The notes beneath the pieces were generated by a model. The model was not told where the DNA came from. It did not search any database and saw only the letters and a program-made list of their open reading frames with translations. A stretch of DNA of 64,000 nt. Source: Neobacillus sp. OS1-2 (GTDB lineage: Bacteria; Bacillota; Bacilli; Bacillales; Cytobacillaceae). Position 1 is the first letter of the stretch; each line of letters opens with the position of its first letter. Position numbers and translations under genes: made by a program. The stretch spans positions 1,984,001 through 2,048,000 of the forward strand of contig NZ_CP133265.1 in NCBI RefSeq assembly GCF_030915505.1. The letters are read 5' to 3'. This document shows, in pieces, positions 9,104 to 18,722 of the stretch.

Positions 9104-9133
9104 TTGACACTGAATTTTTCTGTTTTGTATAAT
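9104..9133 (+). promoter_or_regulatory. yabR promoter
   Basis: Perfect TTGACA (9104-9109) and perfect TATAAT (9128-9133) with 18-bp spacing, right after divIC. A strong housekeeping promoter. Confidence 0.85.
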
Positions 9134-9180
9134 ATAGAGTAATCTTGATTTTTATACTTTTAAGGAGGAACGTTCTTTTT

Positions 9181-9612
9181 ATGTCAATTGAAGTAGGCAG
9201 CAAGTTACAAGGAAAGGTAACAGGGATTACAAATTTCGGTGCGTTTGTGGAGCTGCCAGATGGCTCAACAGGACTCGTTCACATTAGTGAGGTTGCTGAT
9301 AACTATGTGAAGGACATCAATGATCACCTAAAGGTTGGCGATCAGGTTGAGGTAAAAGTCATCAATGTTGAGAAGGACGGAAAAATTGGTTTATCGATTA
9401 AAAAGGCAAAGGATAGACCCGAACCTGAAAGAAGACAACATTCACATTCGCAACGTCCTCGTCAAGGCCGGCCAAACGATCGTAACAACAACAAAGGGGA
9501 AACCTTCGAGTCAAAGATGTCAAAGTTCCTAAAAGACAGTGAGGATCGTTTATCTTCCCTGAAGCGGCACACGGAATCCAAGCGTGGAGGAAGAGGAGCT
9601 AAGCGGGGGTAG
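9181..9612 (+). CDS. yabR: S1-domain RNA-binding protein YabR
   Basis: 143 residues. One S1 domain (about 1-72: GSKLQGKVTGITNFGAFVEL) and a basic, Arg/Lys/Gln-rich tail. The start at 9181 has TAAGGAGGA 11 bases upstream; an earlier in-frame ATG at 9145 lies before that site and is rejected. Probably binds RNA or ribosomes; exact role unknown. Confidence 0.9.
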   Translation: MSIEVGSKLQGKVTGITNFGAFVELPDGSTGLVHISEVADNYVKDINDHLKVGDQVEVKVINVEKDGKIGLSIKKAKDRPEPERRQHSHSQRPRQGRPNDRNNNKGETFESKMSKFLKDSEDRLSSLKRHTESKRGGRGAKRG

Positions 9613-9664
9613 CTTGCTGCTGTTTAATTGAATAATGCAGGTTTTCACCTTACAGATATAGTAA

Positions 9665-9695
9665 AAGACAAGTCAAAAGCGACTTGTCTTTTTTA
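9665..9695 (+). terminator. yabR terminator
   Basis: Ten-base-pair stem AAGACAAGTC/GACTTGTCTT followed by a T tract. The rest of the 443-base gap to spoIIE holds a long repeat copy and the spoIIE promoter; I see no tRNA gene there. Confidence 0.92.
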
Positions 9696-9753
9696 TTGTC
9701 AAGGAAATTATAGATTCATACTAGTATGGATAACTTGGAATAGTTATCTGAAT

Positions 9754-9900
9754 CCAGCTCCAGCGCCCTAGCGGCTAGTGTCCTTCGCTCTCCGCCCTAC
9801 GATAAGTCAACATCGAATCGCTGACGCTCTTCGTGTTTCCTTTATCTCAGTTGGAGCGCTCCAGGCCATACGCCGCTGACCAGGGCGCTTACGCTTTTTG
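9754..9900 (-). repeat. long copy of the dispersed structured repeat (yabR-spoIIE)
   Basis: About 147 bp, reversed relative to the genes. On the minus strand it runs from AAAAAGCGTAAGCGCCC to GGGCGCTGGAGCTGG. The ends pair: AGCGCCCT with AGGGCGCT, then AGCGGC with GCCGCT across a small bulge. Inside are a GGAGCGCTCC palindrome and a stem ACACGAA/TTCG-A-TGT. Matches the copies at 25687 and 58485. Confidence 0.85.
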
Positions 9901-9952
9901 TATTATTCCTTTATACGACATGATTATGTTGTTTGGGTAATTTTAGTTGAAT

Positions 9953-10019
9953 TGCGTCGAACGATTATTTTATCTTGTTCACTATTTTGACAAACTTTTA
10001 AGTCTATTAATTTTATAAT
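9953..10019 (+). promoter_or_regulatory. spoIIE promoter with Spo0A boxes
   Basis: TTGACA (9987-9992) and TATAAT (10014-10019) are separated by 21 bp, the abnormal spacing known for Spo0A-activated sigma-A promoters such as B. subtilis spoIIE. The -35 overlaps TTTGACAAA (9986-9994), whose complement TTTGTCAAA is a Spo0A box. A second near-match, CGTCGAA, ends at 9961. Confidence 0.85.
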
Positions 10020-10055
10020 AGTGGGCAACGATGAAAGTATAGGGAGAGTGATTTA

Positions 10056-12524
10056 ATGGAAAAGACAAACGTGAGTTTTATAGAGCCGGTCGGAGAAGTC
10101 AGCCTTCATTCATCTAAATGGGATCCGGGTAGATTCTTTAGGAAAATTCAATTCGCGCTTGAATCCTTTTTTATCAAAAAGGGTTATCTCTTATTATTAG
10201 TGGGATTTTTGCTTGGACGAGCCTTAATTTTGGCGAAGCTCACCCCGTTCAGTCTTCCTTTCTTTGCTTCTGTTTATTTAATTAAAAGAGATCGGGCACC
10301 GCTTGCCCTGATTGGACTGATTGTGGGGGCCGCAACGGTTTCATTATCCAATGCCGCTTTCACTTTCAGCGTCACTATTGTCTTTTTGATTATATTTCGC
10401 ATCAGTCAAAAGTGGCTGACAAATGAAATGCGATCACTGCCTTTTTTTGTCGGCATTATTCTTGGAGTAGGGAAATTTGCCGAAGCCTTCATCATAACGA
10501 AACAATTAACGCTATATGATGTCATGATGGTGGGTGTGCAGGCAAGCCTTGCGTTTATCTTAACACTTATTTTTTTACAGAGTATTCCGTTGTTAACTTT
10601 GAATAAACGCCGGCAATTGTTAAAAACGGAAGAAATCGTTTGCTTGATCATCATGCTGGCCTCCATTTTGTCCGGAACAATTGGCTGGAAGGTGTACGAT
10701 ATGTCGGTTGAACATATCATGTCGAGATATTTAGTTTTGGTCTTTTCGTTTATTGCCGGCGCAACCGTTGGCTCTACTGTTGGTGTCGTGACGGGCTTAA
10801 TATTTAGCCTTGCAAGTGTATCAAGCTTCTATCATATGAGTCTTTTAGCCTTTTCGGGTGTGCTAGGGGGCTTGTTGAAGGAAGGAAAAAAAATAGGTGT
10901 CTCCATCGGCTTGTTTATTGCTACCCTGCTCATCGGAATGTATGGTGAGGGCGGCAGTTCTATCCTAAAGACGGTTATGGAATCCAGTGCCGCTGTTCTT
11001 TTATTCCTCTTAACACCACAAGCGTTTACTTCAAGATTAGCAAAATATATCCCTGGGACACCGGAATACACAGCAGAGCAACAAAAGTATATGCGTAAAA
11101 TGCGCGATGTGACTGCACAACGGGTTTCACAGTTTTCGGGTGTCTTCCATGCCCTTTCACAAAGTTTCTCACAAATGGAAATATTGTCAGAGGATGATGA
11201 ACAGGACCGAGAAATGGATTTCTTCATGAGCAATGTCACGGAAAAGACATGCCAGACATGCTTTAAAAAAGAACAATGCTGGGCAAAGAATTTTAATACA
11301 ACCTATGCTTATATGGAGGAAATTATTCACGAAATGGATCAAAACGCAGGGAATGTTTCTCCGAGGCTGTCAAGGGAATGGGAAAAGCATTGCTCCCGTT
11401 CCAAGAAGGTCTATGAAACCATCGGCCAAGAATTAACCTTTTTTCAGGCCAATTTAAAATTAAAAAAACAAGTACGGGAAAGCCGCAAACTGGTGGCCGA
11501 CCAATTACTTGGTGTTTCTGAAGTAATGGAAAACTTCGCAAAGGAAATTCAACGGGAAAGGGAAAATCATCATAAGCAAGAAGAACAAATCATGGAGGCG
11601 ATTCAAGAGTTTGGGATCCATATCGAACAGGTTGAGATCTACAGTCTTGAACAAGGGAATATTGATATTGAAATGGCAGTCCCATTTTGTAATGGCCATG
11701 GAGAGTGTGAAAAACTGATTGCACCGATGTTGTCCGATATTCTTGGTGAAACGATTATCGTAAACAAGGAGGAGTGTGCGACAAACCCTAGCGGCTTCTG
11801 TCATGTCACCTTTAGATCGTCAAAAGCCTTTACAGTGGAAACAGGGGTAGCCCATGCCGCTAAGGATGGCGGGTTAATATCAGGTGATAGTTATTCCACC
11901 ATTGAGCTGGGGCTTGGAAAGTATGCCATTGCCATTAGTGATGGCATGGGCAACGGGGAGAGAGCTCATTATGAAAGTAATGAAACCCTGCAGCTTTTGC
12001 AAAAAATCCTCCAATCCGGGATTGAAGAAAAGACAGCAATTAAATCGATTAATTCGATTCTATCATTGCGGACAACCGACGAGGTTTTTTCTACTTTAGA
12101 TTTGGCAATGATCGATTTGAAAAATGCCTCCGCGAAATTTTTGAAAATTGGCTCCACACCTAGTTTTATCAAAAGGGGAAATAAAGTTATTAAAATCCAA
12201 GCGAGCAATTTGCCAATAGGGATCCTACAGGAATTTGAGGTCGATGTCGTTAGCGAACAATTAAAAGCAGGTGATTTATTAATCATGATGAGCGACGGGG
12301 TATTCGAGGGTCCGAAACATGTAGAAAATTATGATCTATGGATGAAACGAAAAGTACAGGAATTGGAGACAGATGATCCGCAAGCGGTAGCTGATTTAAT
12401 TATGGAGGATGTAATCAGGTCAAGATCGGGATTAATAGAAGATGATATGACGGTGACGGTGGCAAGAATCAAACATAATACACCGAAATGGGCATCGATT
12501 CCCGTTTATAAAAAACAAGCCTAA
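10056..12524 (+). CDS. spoIIE: stage II sporulation protein E, PP2C-type phosphatase
   Basis: 822 residues, family-typical. Residues about 45-330 carry roughly ten membrane segments; a central region (about 330-590) has cysteine pairs (CQTCFKKEQC near 400). The C-terminal PP2C domain (about 595-800) shows the metal-binding ISDGMGNGERA (about 627) and MMSDGVFEG (about 747) motifs. SpoIIE dephosphorylates SpoIIAA to release sigma-F in the forespore and also acts at the polar septum with FtsZ. AGGGAGAG ribosome-binding site; Spo0A-type promoter upstream. Confidence 0.97.
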   Translation: MEKTNVSFIEPVGEVSLHSSKWDPGRFFRKIQFALESFFIKKGYLLLLVGFLLGRALILAKLTPFSLPFFASVYLIKRDRAPLALIGLIVGAATVSLSNAAFTFSVTIVFLIIFRISQKWLTNEMRSLPFFVGIILGVGKFAEAFIITKQLTLYDVMMVGVQASLAFILTLIFLQSIPLLTLNKRRQLLKTEEIVCLIIMLASILSGTIGWKVYDMSVEHIMSRYLVLVFSFIAGATVGSTVGVVTGLIFSLASVSSFYHMSLLAFSGVLGGLLKEGKKIGVSIGLFIATLLIGMYGEGGSSILKTVMESSAAVLLFLLTPQAFTSRLAKYIPGTPEYTAEQQKYMRKMRDVTAQRVSQFSGVFHALSQSFSQMEILSEDDEQDREMDFFMSNVTEKTCQTCFKKEQCWAKNFNTTYAYMEEIIHEMDQNAGNVSPRLSREWEKHCSRSKKVYETIGQELTFFQANLKLKKQVRESRKLVADQLLGVSEVMENFAKEIQRERENHHKQEEQIMEAIQEFGIHIEQVEIYSLEQGNIDIEMAVPFCNGHGECEKLIAPMLSDILGETIIVNKEECATNPSGFCHVTFRSSKAFTVETGVAHAAKDGGLISGDSYSTIELGLGKYAIAISDGMGNGERAHYESNETLQLLQKILQSGIEEKTAIKSINSILSLRTTDEVFSTLDLAMIDLKNASAKFLKIGSTPSFIKRGNKVIKIQASNLPIGILQEFEVDVVSEQLKAGDLLIMMSDGVFEGPKHVENYDLWMKRKVQELETDDPQAVADLIMEDVIRSRSGLIEDDMTVTVARIKHNTPKWASIPVYKKQA

Positions 12525-12624
12525 GTCTAATCGATTATTTTACACTCTCCTCGATTAAAATATGTATAAATCACCCTGTTCCCGTCGAAAATGGTACAAA
12601 TACGTTTCGTGGAGGGAGAAGGTT

Positions 12625-13362
12625 ATGTATACAGGGAAGATCCGGCAAATATTATTGATTACCGATGGTTGCTCGAACCAAGGAGAAGATCCGATTGCCA
12701 TGGCGGCACTCGCGAAGGAACAAGGAATAACTGTGAATGTAATCGGTGTCATCGAAAAGGATGTGATTGATGAAAAGGGAATGACTGAAATTGATGGCAT
12801 TGCGATGTCAGGCGGTGGTGTCAGTCAGATTGTTTATGCTGAAGCACTTTCTCAAACCGTGCAAATGGTCACCCGTAAAGCGATGAACCAAACCATCCAA
12901 GGTGTGGTGAATTCCCAATTACAACAAATATTAGGTCGCTCGCAAACGATGGAGGACTTGCCGCCAGATAAACGCGGCGAGGTTATGGAGGTTGTTGATG
13001 AATTAGGAGAAACTGTCGAATTGGAAGTGTTGATTCTTGTCGATACAAGCGCAAGCATGAAACAAAAGCTGCCAACCGTAAAAGAGGCACTTCTCGACCT
13101 GTCCCTAAGCCTGAATGCTCGAACAGGTGAAAATCAATTTTCCGTTTATGTATTTCCCGGGAAAAAGAATGATGTCGAAAAATTGCTGGATTGGACACCG
13201 AAGCTGCAAGTTTTGACGAGTGTATTTTCCCAACTGTCAACAGGAGGGATTACACCGACTGGCCCGGCATTACGGACGGCGTTAACCGCCTTCAATCAAA
13301 AACAATCACTAAGGAGCCTGCTTTCACGTGATGATGAATCATACTTTGAAGAATCAATGTAA
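12625..13362 (+). CDS. yabS: VWA-domain protein YabS
   Basis: 245 residues. Starts MYTGKIRQILLITDGCSNQG, and a second MIDAS-like motif DTSAS lies near residue 143, typical of von Willebrand A domains. The start at 12625 has GGAGGGAGAA seven bases upstream; the open frame extends to 12562 but without a ribosome-binding site. Lies between spoIIE and the kinase yabT as in B. subtilis and overlaps yabT by 35 bases. The function is unknown; location suggests a sporulation link. Confidence 0.85.
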   Translation: MYTGKIRQILLITDGCSNQGEDPIAMAALAKEQGITVNVIGVIEKDVIDEKGMTEIDGIAMSGGGVSQIVYAEALSQTVQMVTRKAMNQTIQGVVNSQLQQILGRSQTMEDLPPDKRGEVMEVVDELGETVELEVLILVDTSASMKQKLPTVKEALLDLSLSLNARTGENQFSVYVFPGKKNDVEKLLDWTPKLQVLTSVFSQLSTGGITPTGPALRTALTAFNQKQSLRSLLSRDDESYFEESM

Positions 13363-14344
13363 GGTAAGTCCGGGAACCATCATTTCTGGGAAATGGCATT
13401 CACAAAACTATACCATTATAAAAGAGTTAGGATTTGGTGCAAACGGGGTGGTCTACCTTGCAAAACACAAAGACACACGTGTAGCCTTAAAAATGAGTGA
13501 TAACGGTATGTCCATCACCTCTGAGGTGAATGTGTTGAAATCCTTTGCAAAGGTCCAGGGGCCCGGAGCCCTCGGGCCTTCTTTACTTGATGTTGATGAT
13601 TGGTTATCACCTCGCGGCCGAGTATCCTTTTACGTCATGGAATATATCCAAGGCCCTGACTTCCTCACCTTTTTGCAGGAGAAAGGGAAATCGTGGACAA
13701 GTGTGTTATTTTTGCAGCTGCTTAATGATTTGGATCAGCTTCATGAAAATGGCTGGGTATTTGGTGATTTAAAACCAGAAAATCTAATTGTTACCGGACC
13801 GCCCCCGAAAATAAGATGTATAGATGTGGGCGGCACAACTATTCAAGGTAGAGCAATTAAGGAATTCACGGAGTTTTATGACCGGGGTTATTGGGGGTTA
13901 GGATCTAGAAAAGCAGAGCCATCCTATGATTTATTTGCCGTTGCGATGATCATGATTAACACTGCCTATCCAAAACGATTGACTAAAACAACTGGGGGTA
14001 TTTCTCAGCTCCGAGAGGCAGTAAGGCAAAAGCCGGAATTATTGAAGTTTGAAACCGTAATCGTAAAAGCGTTGCAAGGGCATTACAAAAGTGCTAAGCA
14101 AATGCGGGCTGATTTATTTGACAGTCTAGTGGAGCAAAAGGCTCCTGCTCCCCCGTTGCGTACACCTGCAGCCGCTAGGCATACTTCAGCCCAAACACTA
14201 AGGAATACTACTAAGGGCGGTCAAGCGCCTTCAAGGCGTGCATATCGACGAAAAAAGAAAAAAAGCGGTTGGCTGGAGTTTTTATTTATAGTCGTTGTCC
14301 TGGGCATTTTATATGCATGGTATACATTTAATAATTTACCTTAA
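13328..14344 (+). CDS. yabT: serine/threonine protein kinase YabT with C-terminal membrane anchor
   Basis: 338 residues, as in B. subtilis. Kinase fold: glycine loop LGFGANGVVYLA (about 34-45), lysine in VALKMS (about 55), catalytic FGDLKPENL (about 150). The HRD motif is replaced by FGD and the DFG motif by DVG, so the kinase core is non-canonical. A basic Ala/Pro/Arg-rich stretch (about 275-315) precedes one membrane segment (about 316-335). In B. subtilis YabT is a DNA-activated kinase of sporulating cells acting on RecA. GTG 13328 has AAGGAG 11 bases upstream; ATGs at 13331 and 13334 are alternatives. Confidence 0.88.
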   Translation: MMMNHTLKNQCKVSPGTIISGKWHSQNYTIIKELGFGANGVVYLAKHKDTRVALKMSDNGMSITSEVNVLKSFAKVQGPGALGPSLLDVDDWLSPRGRVSFYVMEYIQGPDFLTFLQEKGKSWTSVLFLQLLNDLDQLHENGWVFGDLKPENLIVTGPPPKIRCIDVGGTTIQGRAIKEFTEFYDRGYWGLGSRKAEPSYDLFAVAMIMINTAYPKRLTKTTGGISQLREAVRQKPELLKFETVIVKALQGHYKSAKQMRADLFDSLVEQKAPAPPLRTPAAARHTSAQTLRNTTKGGQAPSRRAYRRKKKKSGWLEFLFIVVVLGILYAWYTFNNLP

Positions 14345-14452
14345 TATTTGAAACCAATTGGTCCTTTGTCCGTAAATAAAGGAGTAACATTTTAGAATGA
14401 CGTTTCATTCATAAAATGGAAAAATTTCAACTTGGTTTGTAGCACCTATGTT

Positions 14453-14482
14453 TTGATAGTTAATCATGATTAGTGGTAAGCT
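14453..14482 (+). promoter_or_regulatory. tilS promoter (candidate)
   Basis: TTGATA, 18-bp spacing, then TAAGCT preceded by TGG (extended -10). Located about 75 bases before tilS. Confidence 0.45.
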
Positions 14483-14487
14483 AAAAG

Positions 14488-14521
14488 AAAAGTGGAAGCG
14501 CCTAGGCGCTGGAACTGGACA
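14488..14521 (+). repeat. miniature copy of the dispersed repeat (yabT-tilS)
   Basis: AAAAGTGGAAGCG followed by the palindrome AGCGCCTAGGCGCT, then GGAACTGGACA. The two ends of the long repeat are joined directly, as expected from deletion of the interior. Confidence 0.75.
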
Positions 14522-14556
14522 ATTCTCAAATTCAAAATTAGAAAGAGTGCGATCAT

Positions 14557-15939
14557 ATGTTGGAATCAAAGGTTGAGGCCTTCCTTAACCGCCACTCGTT
14601 CAAACTTGAAAACAAAAAGGTCATTGTAGGTGTCTCAGGGGGGCCTGATTCTTTAGCACTGCTTCATTACTTATTGAAGGAAAAGGAAAAAGGAAACCTG
14701 TCTATTGTTGTCGCCCATGTAGACCATATGTTTCGTGGAGAGGAATCCTACCAAGATGCCATGTTTGTAAAAAGCTTTTGTGAACTGCATGGGGTTCCTT
14801 TTGAAATGGCGCGAATTGATGTGACAAAAATCATGAAGGCAACGGGAAAGAGTTCGCAAATTGCAGCAAGAGAAGTAAGATATGATTTTTACTTTAAAAT
14901 GATGGAAAAATATGAATACCCCTATTTAGCGTTGGGTCACCATGGTGATGATCAGATGGAGACCATACTTATGCGGCTAACGAGAGGCAGCACTGGGAAG
15001 GCAAGAGCCGGAATTCCGTTTTCCCGACCCTTTCATCATGGTACTATTTTCCGCCCTTTCTTATGTGTAACAAAGGTTGAGCTCCAAGATTATTGTAAAC
15101 AACACCAGCTGACACCAAGGATAGACCCGAGTAATGAGAAAGGCGTTTATAGTAGGAATCGCTTTCGTAAACAAGTTCTGCCTTTTTTAAAAGGGGAAAA
15201 CAGTCATGCCCATGAGCAATTTCAACGATTCAGTGAAGAACTGCAGAGTGATGAAGCGTTTTTACAGGAATTAACGGTCAAACGGCTGAATACAGTTCTG
15301 GCAAAAAAGGAAGAGGACCATATTACTATTGACATACAAGGGTTTCTTGAAATGCCTTTACCTTTACAAAGGAGAGGGATTCAACTAATATTAAACTATC
15401 TTTACAAAGAAAAGCCTGCTTCTCTTTCTGCTATACATATCGATCAAGTATTTTTCTTAATGCACCATCATGAACCATCAGTAAAACTGGATTTACCAAA
15501 TGGAATGAAGGTCATTCGCTCCTATTTACAGTTATCTTTCCAATTTCAGCAAGTGACAGCAGAACCATATGCTTATGAGCTAAATGAGCCTGGGATGATT
15601 AAACTGCCAAATGGTCGAAGTATTAGAATAGACTATATAGAAGGGGAAATACCAGCTGCAAAGGAGAATATAGCCCTTTTTAATGCAGATCTTATTAAGT
15701 GGCCCATTTTTATCCGTACGAGGGAAAAAGGCGATCGAATGACAGTAAAGGGAATACAAGGGACGAAAAAGTTAAAGACTATTTTTATTGATCAAAAGGT
15801 TCGGGTACAGGATCGAGATAGTTGGCCTGTGGTTACGGATAAAGAAGGTTTTATTATTTGGCTTCCAAATTTAAAAAAATCTTCGATAGAAGGTATAGAT
15901 TACGCAGCAAAACAATATATACAACTCACATATCATTAG
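14557..15939 (+). CDS. tilS: tRNA(Ile)-lysidine synthase
   Basis: 460 residues. The N-terminal PP-loop ATPase has SGGPDS (about residues 28-33), and a C-terminal TilS substrate-binding domain (about 380-455) ends the protein. It attaches lysine to C34 of the CAU-anticodon isoleucine tRNA so that AUA is read as Ile; essential. Weak AGAGTG ribosome-binding site. Followed after 33 bases by hpt. Confidence 0.95.
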   Translation: MLESKVEAFLNRHSFKLENKKVIVGVSGGPDSLALLHYLLKEKEKGNLSIVVAHVDHMFRGEESYQDAMFVKSFCELHGVPFEMARIDVTKIMKATGKSSQIAAREVRYDFYFKMMEKYEYPYLALGHHGDDQMETILMRLTRGSTGKARAGIPFSRPFHHGTIFRPFLCVTKVELQDYCKQHQLTPRIDPSNEKGVYSRNRFRKQVLPFLKGENSHAHEQFQRFSEELQSDEAFLQELTVKRLNTVLAKKEEDHITIDIQGFLEMPLPLQRRGIQLILNYLYKEKPASLSAIHIDQVFFLMHHHEPSVKLDLPNGMKVIRSYLQLSFQFQQVTAEPYAYELNEPGMIKLPNGRSIRIDYIEGEIPAAKENIALFNADLIKWPIFIRTREKGDRMTVKGIQGTKKLKTIFIDQKVRVQDRDSWPVVTDKEGFIIWLPNLKKSSIEGIDYAAKQYIQLTYH

Positions 15940-15972
15940 TAATTAGTAATGATCTTCTAGGAGGCACAATTT

Positions 15973-16521
15973 ATGATGAATCAGGATATTGAAAAGGTGT
16001 TAGTTTCAGAAGAGGAAATTCAAGAGAAAATAAAGGTGTTAGCGGCAGGGTTAACAGAAGAGTATAAAGATCGCTTTCCGCTTGCTATTGGGGTTTTAAA
16101 AGGAGCAATGCCTTTTATGGCTGATTTATTAAAACGGATGGATTGTTATCTTGAAATGGACTTTATGGATGTTTCTAGCTATGGAACAGGTTTAGTTTCT
16201 TCTGGAGAAGTGAAAATTTTAAAGGATTTAGATACTTCTGTTGAAGGAAGGGACATATTAATAATTGAAGACATTATTGATAGTGGTTTAACCCTTAGTT
16301 ACTTAGTGGATTTATTCCGTTATCGTAAAGCAAAATCAATTAAGATCGTCACTTTACTTGATAAGCCAACCGGCAGAAAAAGTGCGATCAAAGCAGATTA
16401 TGTAGGATTTATTGTTCCAGATGAGTTTGTTGTCGGTTATGGGTTGGATTATATTGAAAAATATCGCAACCTTCCATATATTGGTGTGCTAAAACCGGAA
16501 GTTTATAGCAATAATCTATAA
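15973..16521 (+). CDS. hpt: hypoxanthine phosphoribosyltransferase
   Basis: 182 residues. PRPP-binding signature [15 protein letters not shown] (about residues 96-110). Salvages hypoxanthine and guanine to IMP/GMP in the cytoplasm. TAGGAGG ribosome-binding site. The tilS-hpt-ftsH order is conserved in bacilli; B. subtilis HprT also forms a regulatory complex with TilS on ftsH, which would fit this linkage. Confidence 0.95.
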   Translation: MMNQDIEKVLVSEEEIQEKIKVLAAGLTEEYKDRFPLAIGVLKGAMPFMADLLKRMDCYLEMDFMDVSSYGTGLVSSGEVKILKDLDTSVEGRDILIIEDIIDSGLTLSYLVDLFRYRKAKSIKIVTLLDKPTGRKSAIKADYVGFIVPDEFVVGYGLDYIEKYRNLPYIGVLKPEVYSNNL

Positions 16522-16585
16522 TTATATTCCTGCCTGAGAAGGCCTTCATTTTGGTTTTTTACCCCTTGCTAATGAGAGCTATTCC

Positions 16586-16615
16586 TTGAATTAGTAAGTT
16601 TTTCTATGATACTAT
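16586..16615 (+). promoter_or_regulatory. ftsH promoter (candidate)
   Basis: TTGAAT, 18-bp spacing, TACTAT; about 35 bases ahead of ftsH. Confidence 0.5.
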
Positions 16616-16650
16616 TTATTATAGTTTTTACCCGCGGGAGGAGGTAAGAG

Positions 16651-18612
16651 ATGAATCGGATTTTCCGTAATACCATCTTTTATTTATTGATATTTTTAGT
16701 CATTATTGGCGTGGTTAGTTTCTTTAATGGAAGCAATGAGCCTACAGATCATATTTCATATGATACGTTTGTGACCCAATTAGAAAAAGGTGAGGTCAAA
16801 AAGTTTTCAATGCAGCCTGAACGAGGAGTCTTTGAGGTTCGCGGTGAGCTAGAAGCAAAGGATAAAAAGTTCATCACCTATGTTCCAAACAGCGAAAAGA
16901 TTCTTGATCGTATTGATAAGGCAGCAGATACAAAAGTGGAGGTAATGCCAGCAAAAGAAACTAGTGGCTGGGTAACCTTCTTTACTTCGATCATTCCGTT
17001 TGTGATCATCTTTATCTTATTTTTCTTCTTATTAAACCAAGCTCAAGGCGGCGGCAGCCGTGTCATGAACTTTGGTAAATCGAAGGCGAAGCTTTATAAC
17101 GATGATAAGAAAAAGGTTCGTTTTAGAGATGTAGCGGGTGCTGATGAGGAAAAGGCAGAATTAGTTGAGGTTGTTGAGTTTTTAAAAGATCCGCGTAAAT
17201 TTGCTGAACTTGGGGCCCGTATTCCCAAAGGTGTTTTGCTTGTAGGACCTCCAGGGACTGGTAAAACATTGTTAGCGCGAGCAACTGCCGGTGAAGCAGG
17301 CGTACCGTTCTTCTCCATTAGTGGTTCAGATTTTGTTGAAATGTTTGTCGGGGTCGGTGCCTCCCGTGTTCGTGACTTATTTGAAAATGCTAAGAAAAAT
17401 GCTCCATGTATCATTTTTATCGATGAAATTGATGCGGTTGGACGCCAGCGTGGTGCCGGTTTAGGCGGTGGACACGATGAGCGTGAGCAAACCTTGAATC
17501 AATTGCTCGTTGAAATGGATGGCTTCGGTGCAAATGAGGGAATTATTATCATTGCGGCAACAAACCGTGCTGATATTCTTGATCCTGCATTATTACGTCC
17601 GGGACGTTTTGATCGTCAAATTACCGTTGACCGCCCAGATGTAGTTGGACGTGAAGCTGTACTAAAAGTTCATGCACGCAATAAACCTTTAGATGAGTCA
17701 GTAAACTTGAAAAACATAGCAATGCGTACACCTGGTTTTTCCGGTGCAGATTTAGAAAACTTATTGAATGAAGCGGCGCTGGTAGCGGCGAGAAGCAGTA
17801 AGAAGAAAATCGATATGGAAGATATTGATGAAGCAACAGACCGTGTTATTGCCGGTCCTGCCAAGAAGAGCAGAGTTATTTCCGAGAAGGAACGCAGAAT
17901 TGTTGCTTTCCACGAGGGTGGCCATACGGTGATTGGCTTAGTACTTGATGAAGCTGATATGGTTCATAAAGTTACCATCGTTCCACGTGGTCAAGCTGGT
18001 GGTTATGCGGTCATGCTTCCTAGGGAAGACCGTTATTTTATGACAAAGCCGGAATTGCTTGATAAAATTGTTGGCTTGTTAGGCGGCCGTGTTGCCGAGG
18101 AAATCGTATTTGGCGAAGTAAGTACGGGTGCACATAACGACTTCCAACGTGCTACAGGCATTGCTCGTAAAATGGTAACAGAATACGGAATGAGTGATAA
18201 GCTTGGCCCGTTACAGTTCGGTCAACCGCAAGGCGGTCAAGTTTTCTTAGGCCGTGACCTTCATAATGAGCAAAATTACTCTGATGCTATTGCCTATGAA
18301 ATCGACTTGGAAATTCAAACCATTATTAAAGAATGTTACGAGAGAGCTAGAAAAATCCTTACTGAAAATCGCGATAAGTTAAATTTAATTGCGACTACAC
18401 TTCTTGAGGTTGAAACGCTCGTTGCGGAACAAATCAAATATTTGGTTGAGCATGGTCATATGCCGGATCCAGCGGTTCACTTAGATGCTGTGAAGATCGG
18501 ACCGAAAAAATCAGATGATGTGAAGGTAAACATCAATACCAAGAAGGATGAAGGCGAGAAAAAGGAAGAATCCTTTTTAGATAAACCTTCGGATGAGATT
18601 GATTACAAATAA
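16651..18612 (+). CDS. ftsH: ATP-dependent membrane zinc metalloprotease FtsH
   Basis: 653 residues. Two membrane segments (about 6-24 and 110-130) flank an extracytoplasmic domain. The AAA domain has Walker A GPPGTGKT (about 199), Walker B IIFIDEID (about 253) and an arginine-finger region; the protease has the HEGGH zinc site (about 421). Degrades misfolded membrane proteins and regulatory proteins. GGGAGGAGGT ribosome-binding site. Acidic/lysine-rich tail. Ends at a strong terminator. Confidence 0.97.
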   Translation: MNRIFRNTIFYLLIFLVIIGVVSFFNGSNEPTDHISYDTFVTQLEKGEVKKFSMQPERGVFEVRGELEAKDKKFITYVPNSEKILDRIDKAADTKVEVMPAKETSGWVTFFTSIIPFVIIFILFFFLLNQAQGGGSRVMNFGKSKAKLYNDDKKKVRFRDVAGADEEKAELVEVVEFLKDPRKFAELGARIPKGVLLVGPPGTGKTLLARATAGEAGVPFFSISGSDFVEMFVGVGASRVRDLFENAKKNAPCIIFIDEIDAVGRQRGAGLGGGHDEREQTLNQLLVEMDGFGANEGIIIIAATNRADILDPALLRPGRFDRQITVDRPDVVGREAVLKVHARNKPLDESVNLKNIAMRTPGFSGADLENLLNEAALVAARSSKKKIDMEDIDEATDRVIAGPAKKSRVISEKERRIVAFHEGGHTVIGLVLDEADMVHKVTIVPRGQAGGYAVMLPREDRYFMTKPELLDKIVGLLGGRVAEEIVFGEVSTGAHNDFQRATGIARKMVTEYGMSDKLGPLQFGQPQGGQVFLGRDLHNEQNYSDAIAYEIDLEIQTIIKECYERARKILTENRDKLNLIATTLLEVETLVAEQIKYLVEHGHMPDPAVHLDAVKIGPKKSDDVKVNINTKKDEGEKKEESFLDKPSDEIDYK

Positions 18613-18620
18613 TTTAACTA

Positions 18621-18652
18621 GGGCGCTTCCTATGAAGCGCTCTTTTCTTTTT
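18621..18652 (+). terminator. ftsH terminator
   Basis: GCGCTTC-CTAT-GAAGCGC hairpin followed by TCTTTTCTTTTTT. Confidence 0.9.
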
Positions 18653-18722
18653 TACACAAATACTATTTATGGTATGATGTTGGGAAGTAAAAAAAGAAAA
18701 ATTGATAAAGCGAGTGATAGAT

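Noticed and set aside
9700..9953. A tRNA or small RNA gene between yabR and spoIIE
   Set aside because: No cloverleaf is present; the sequence is a repeat copy.
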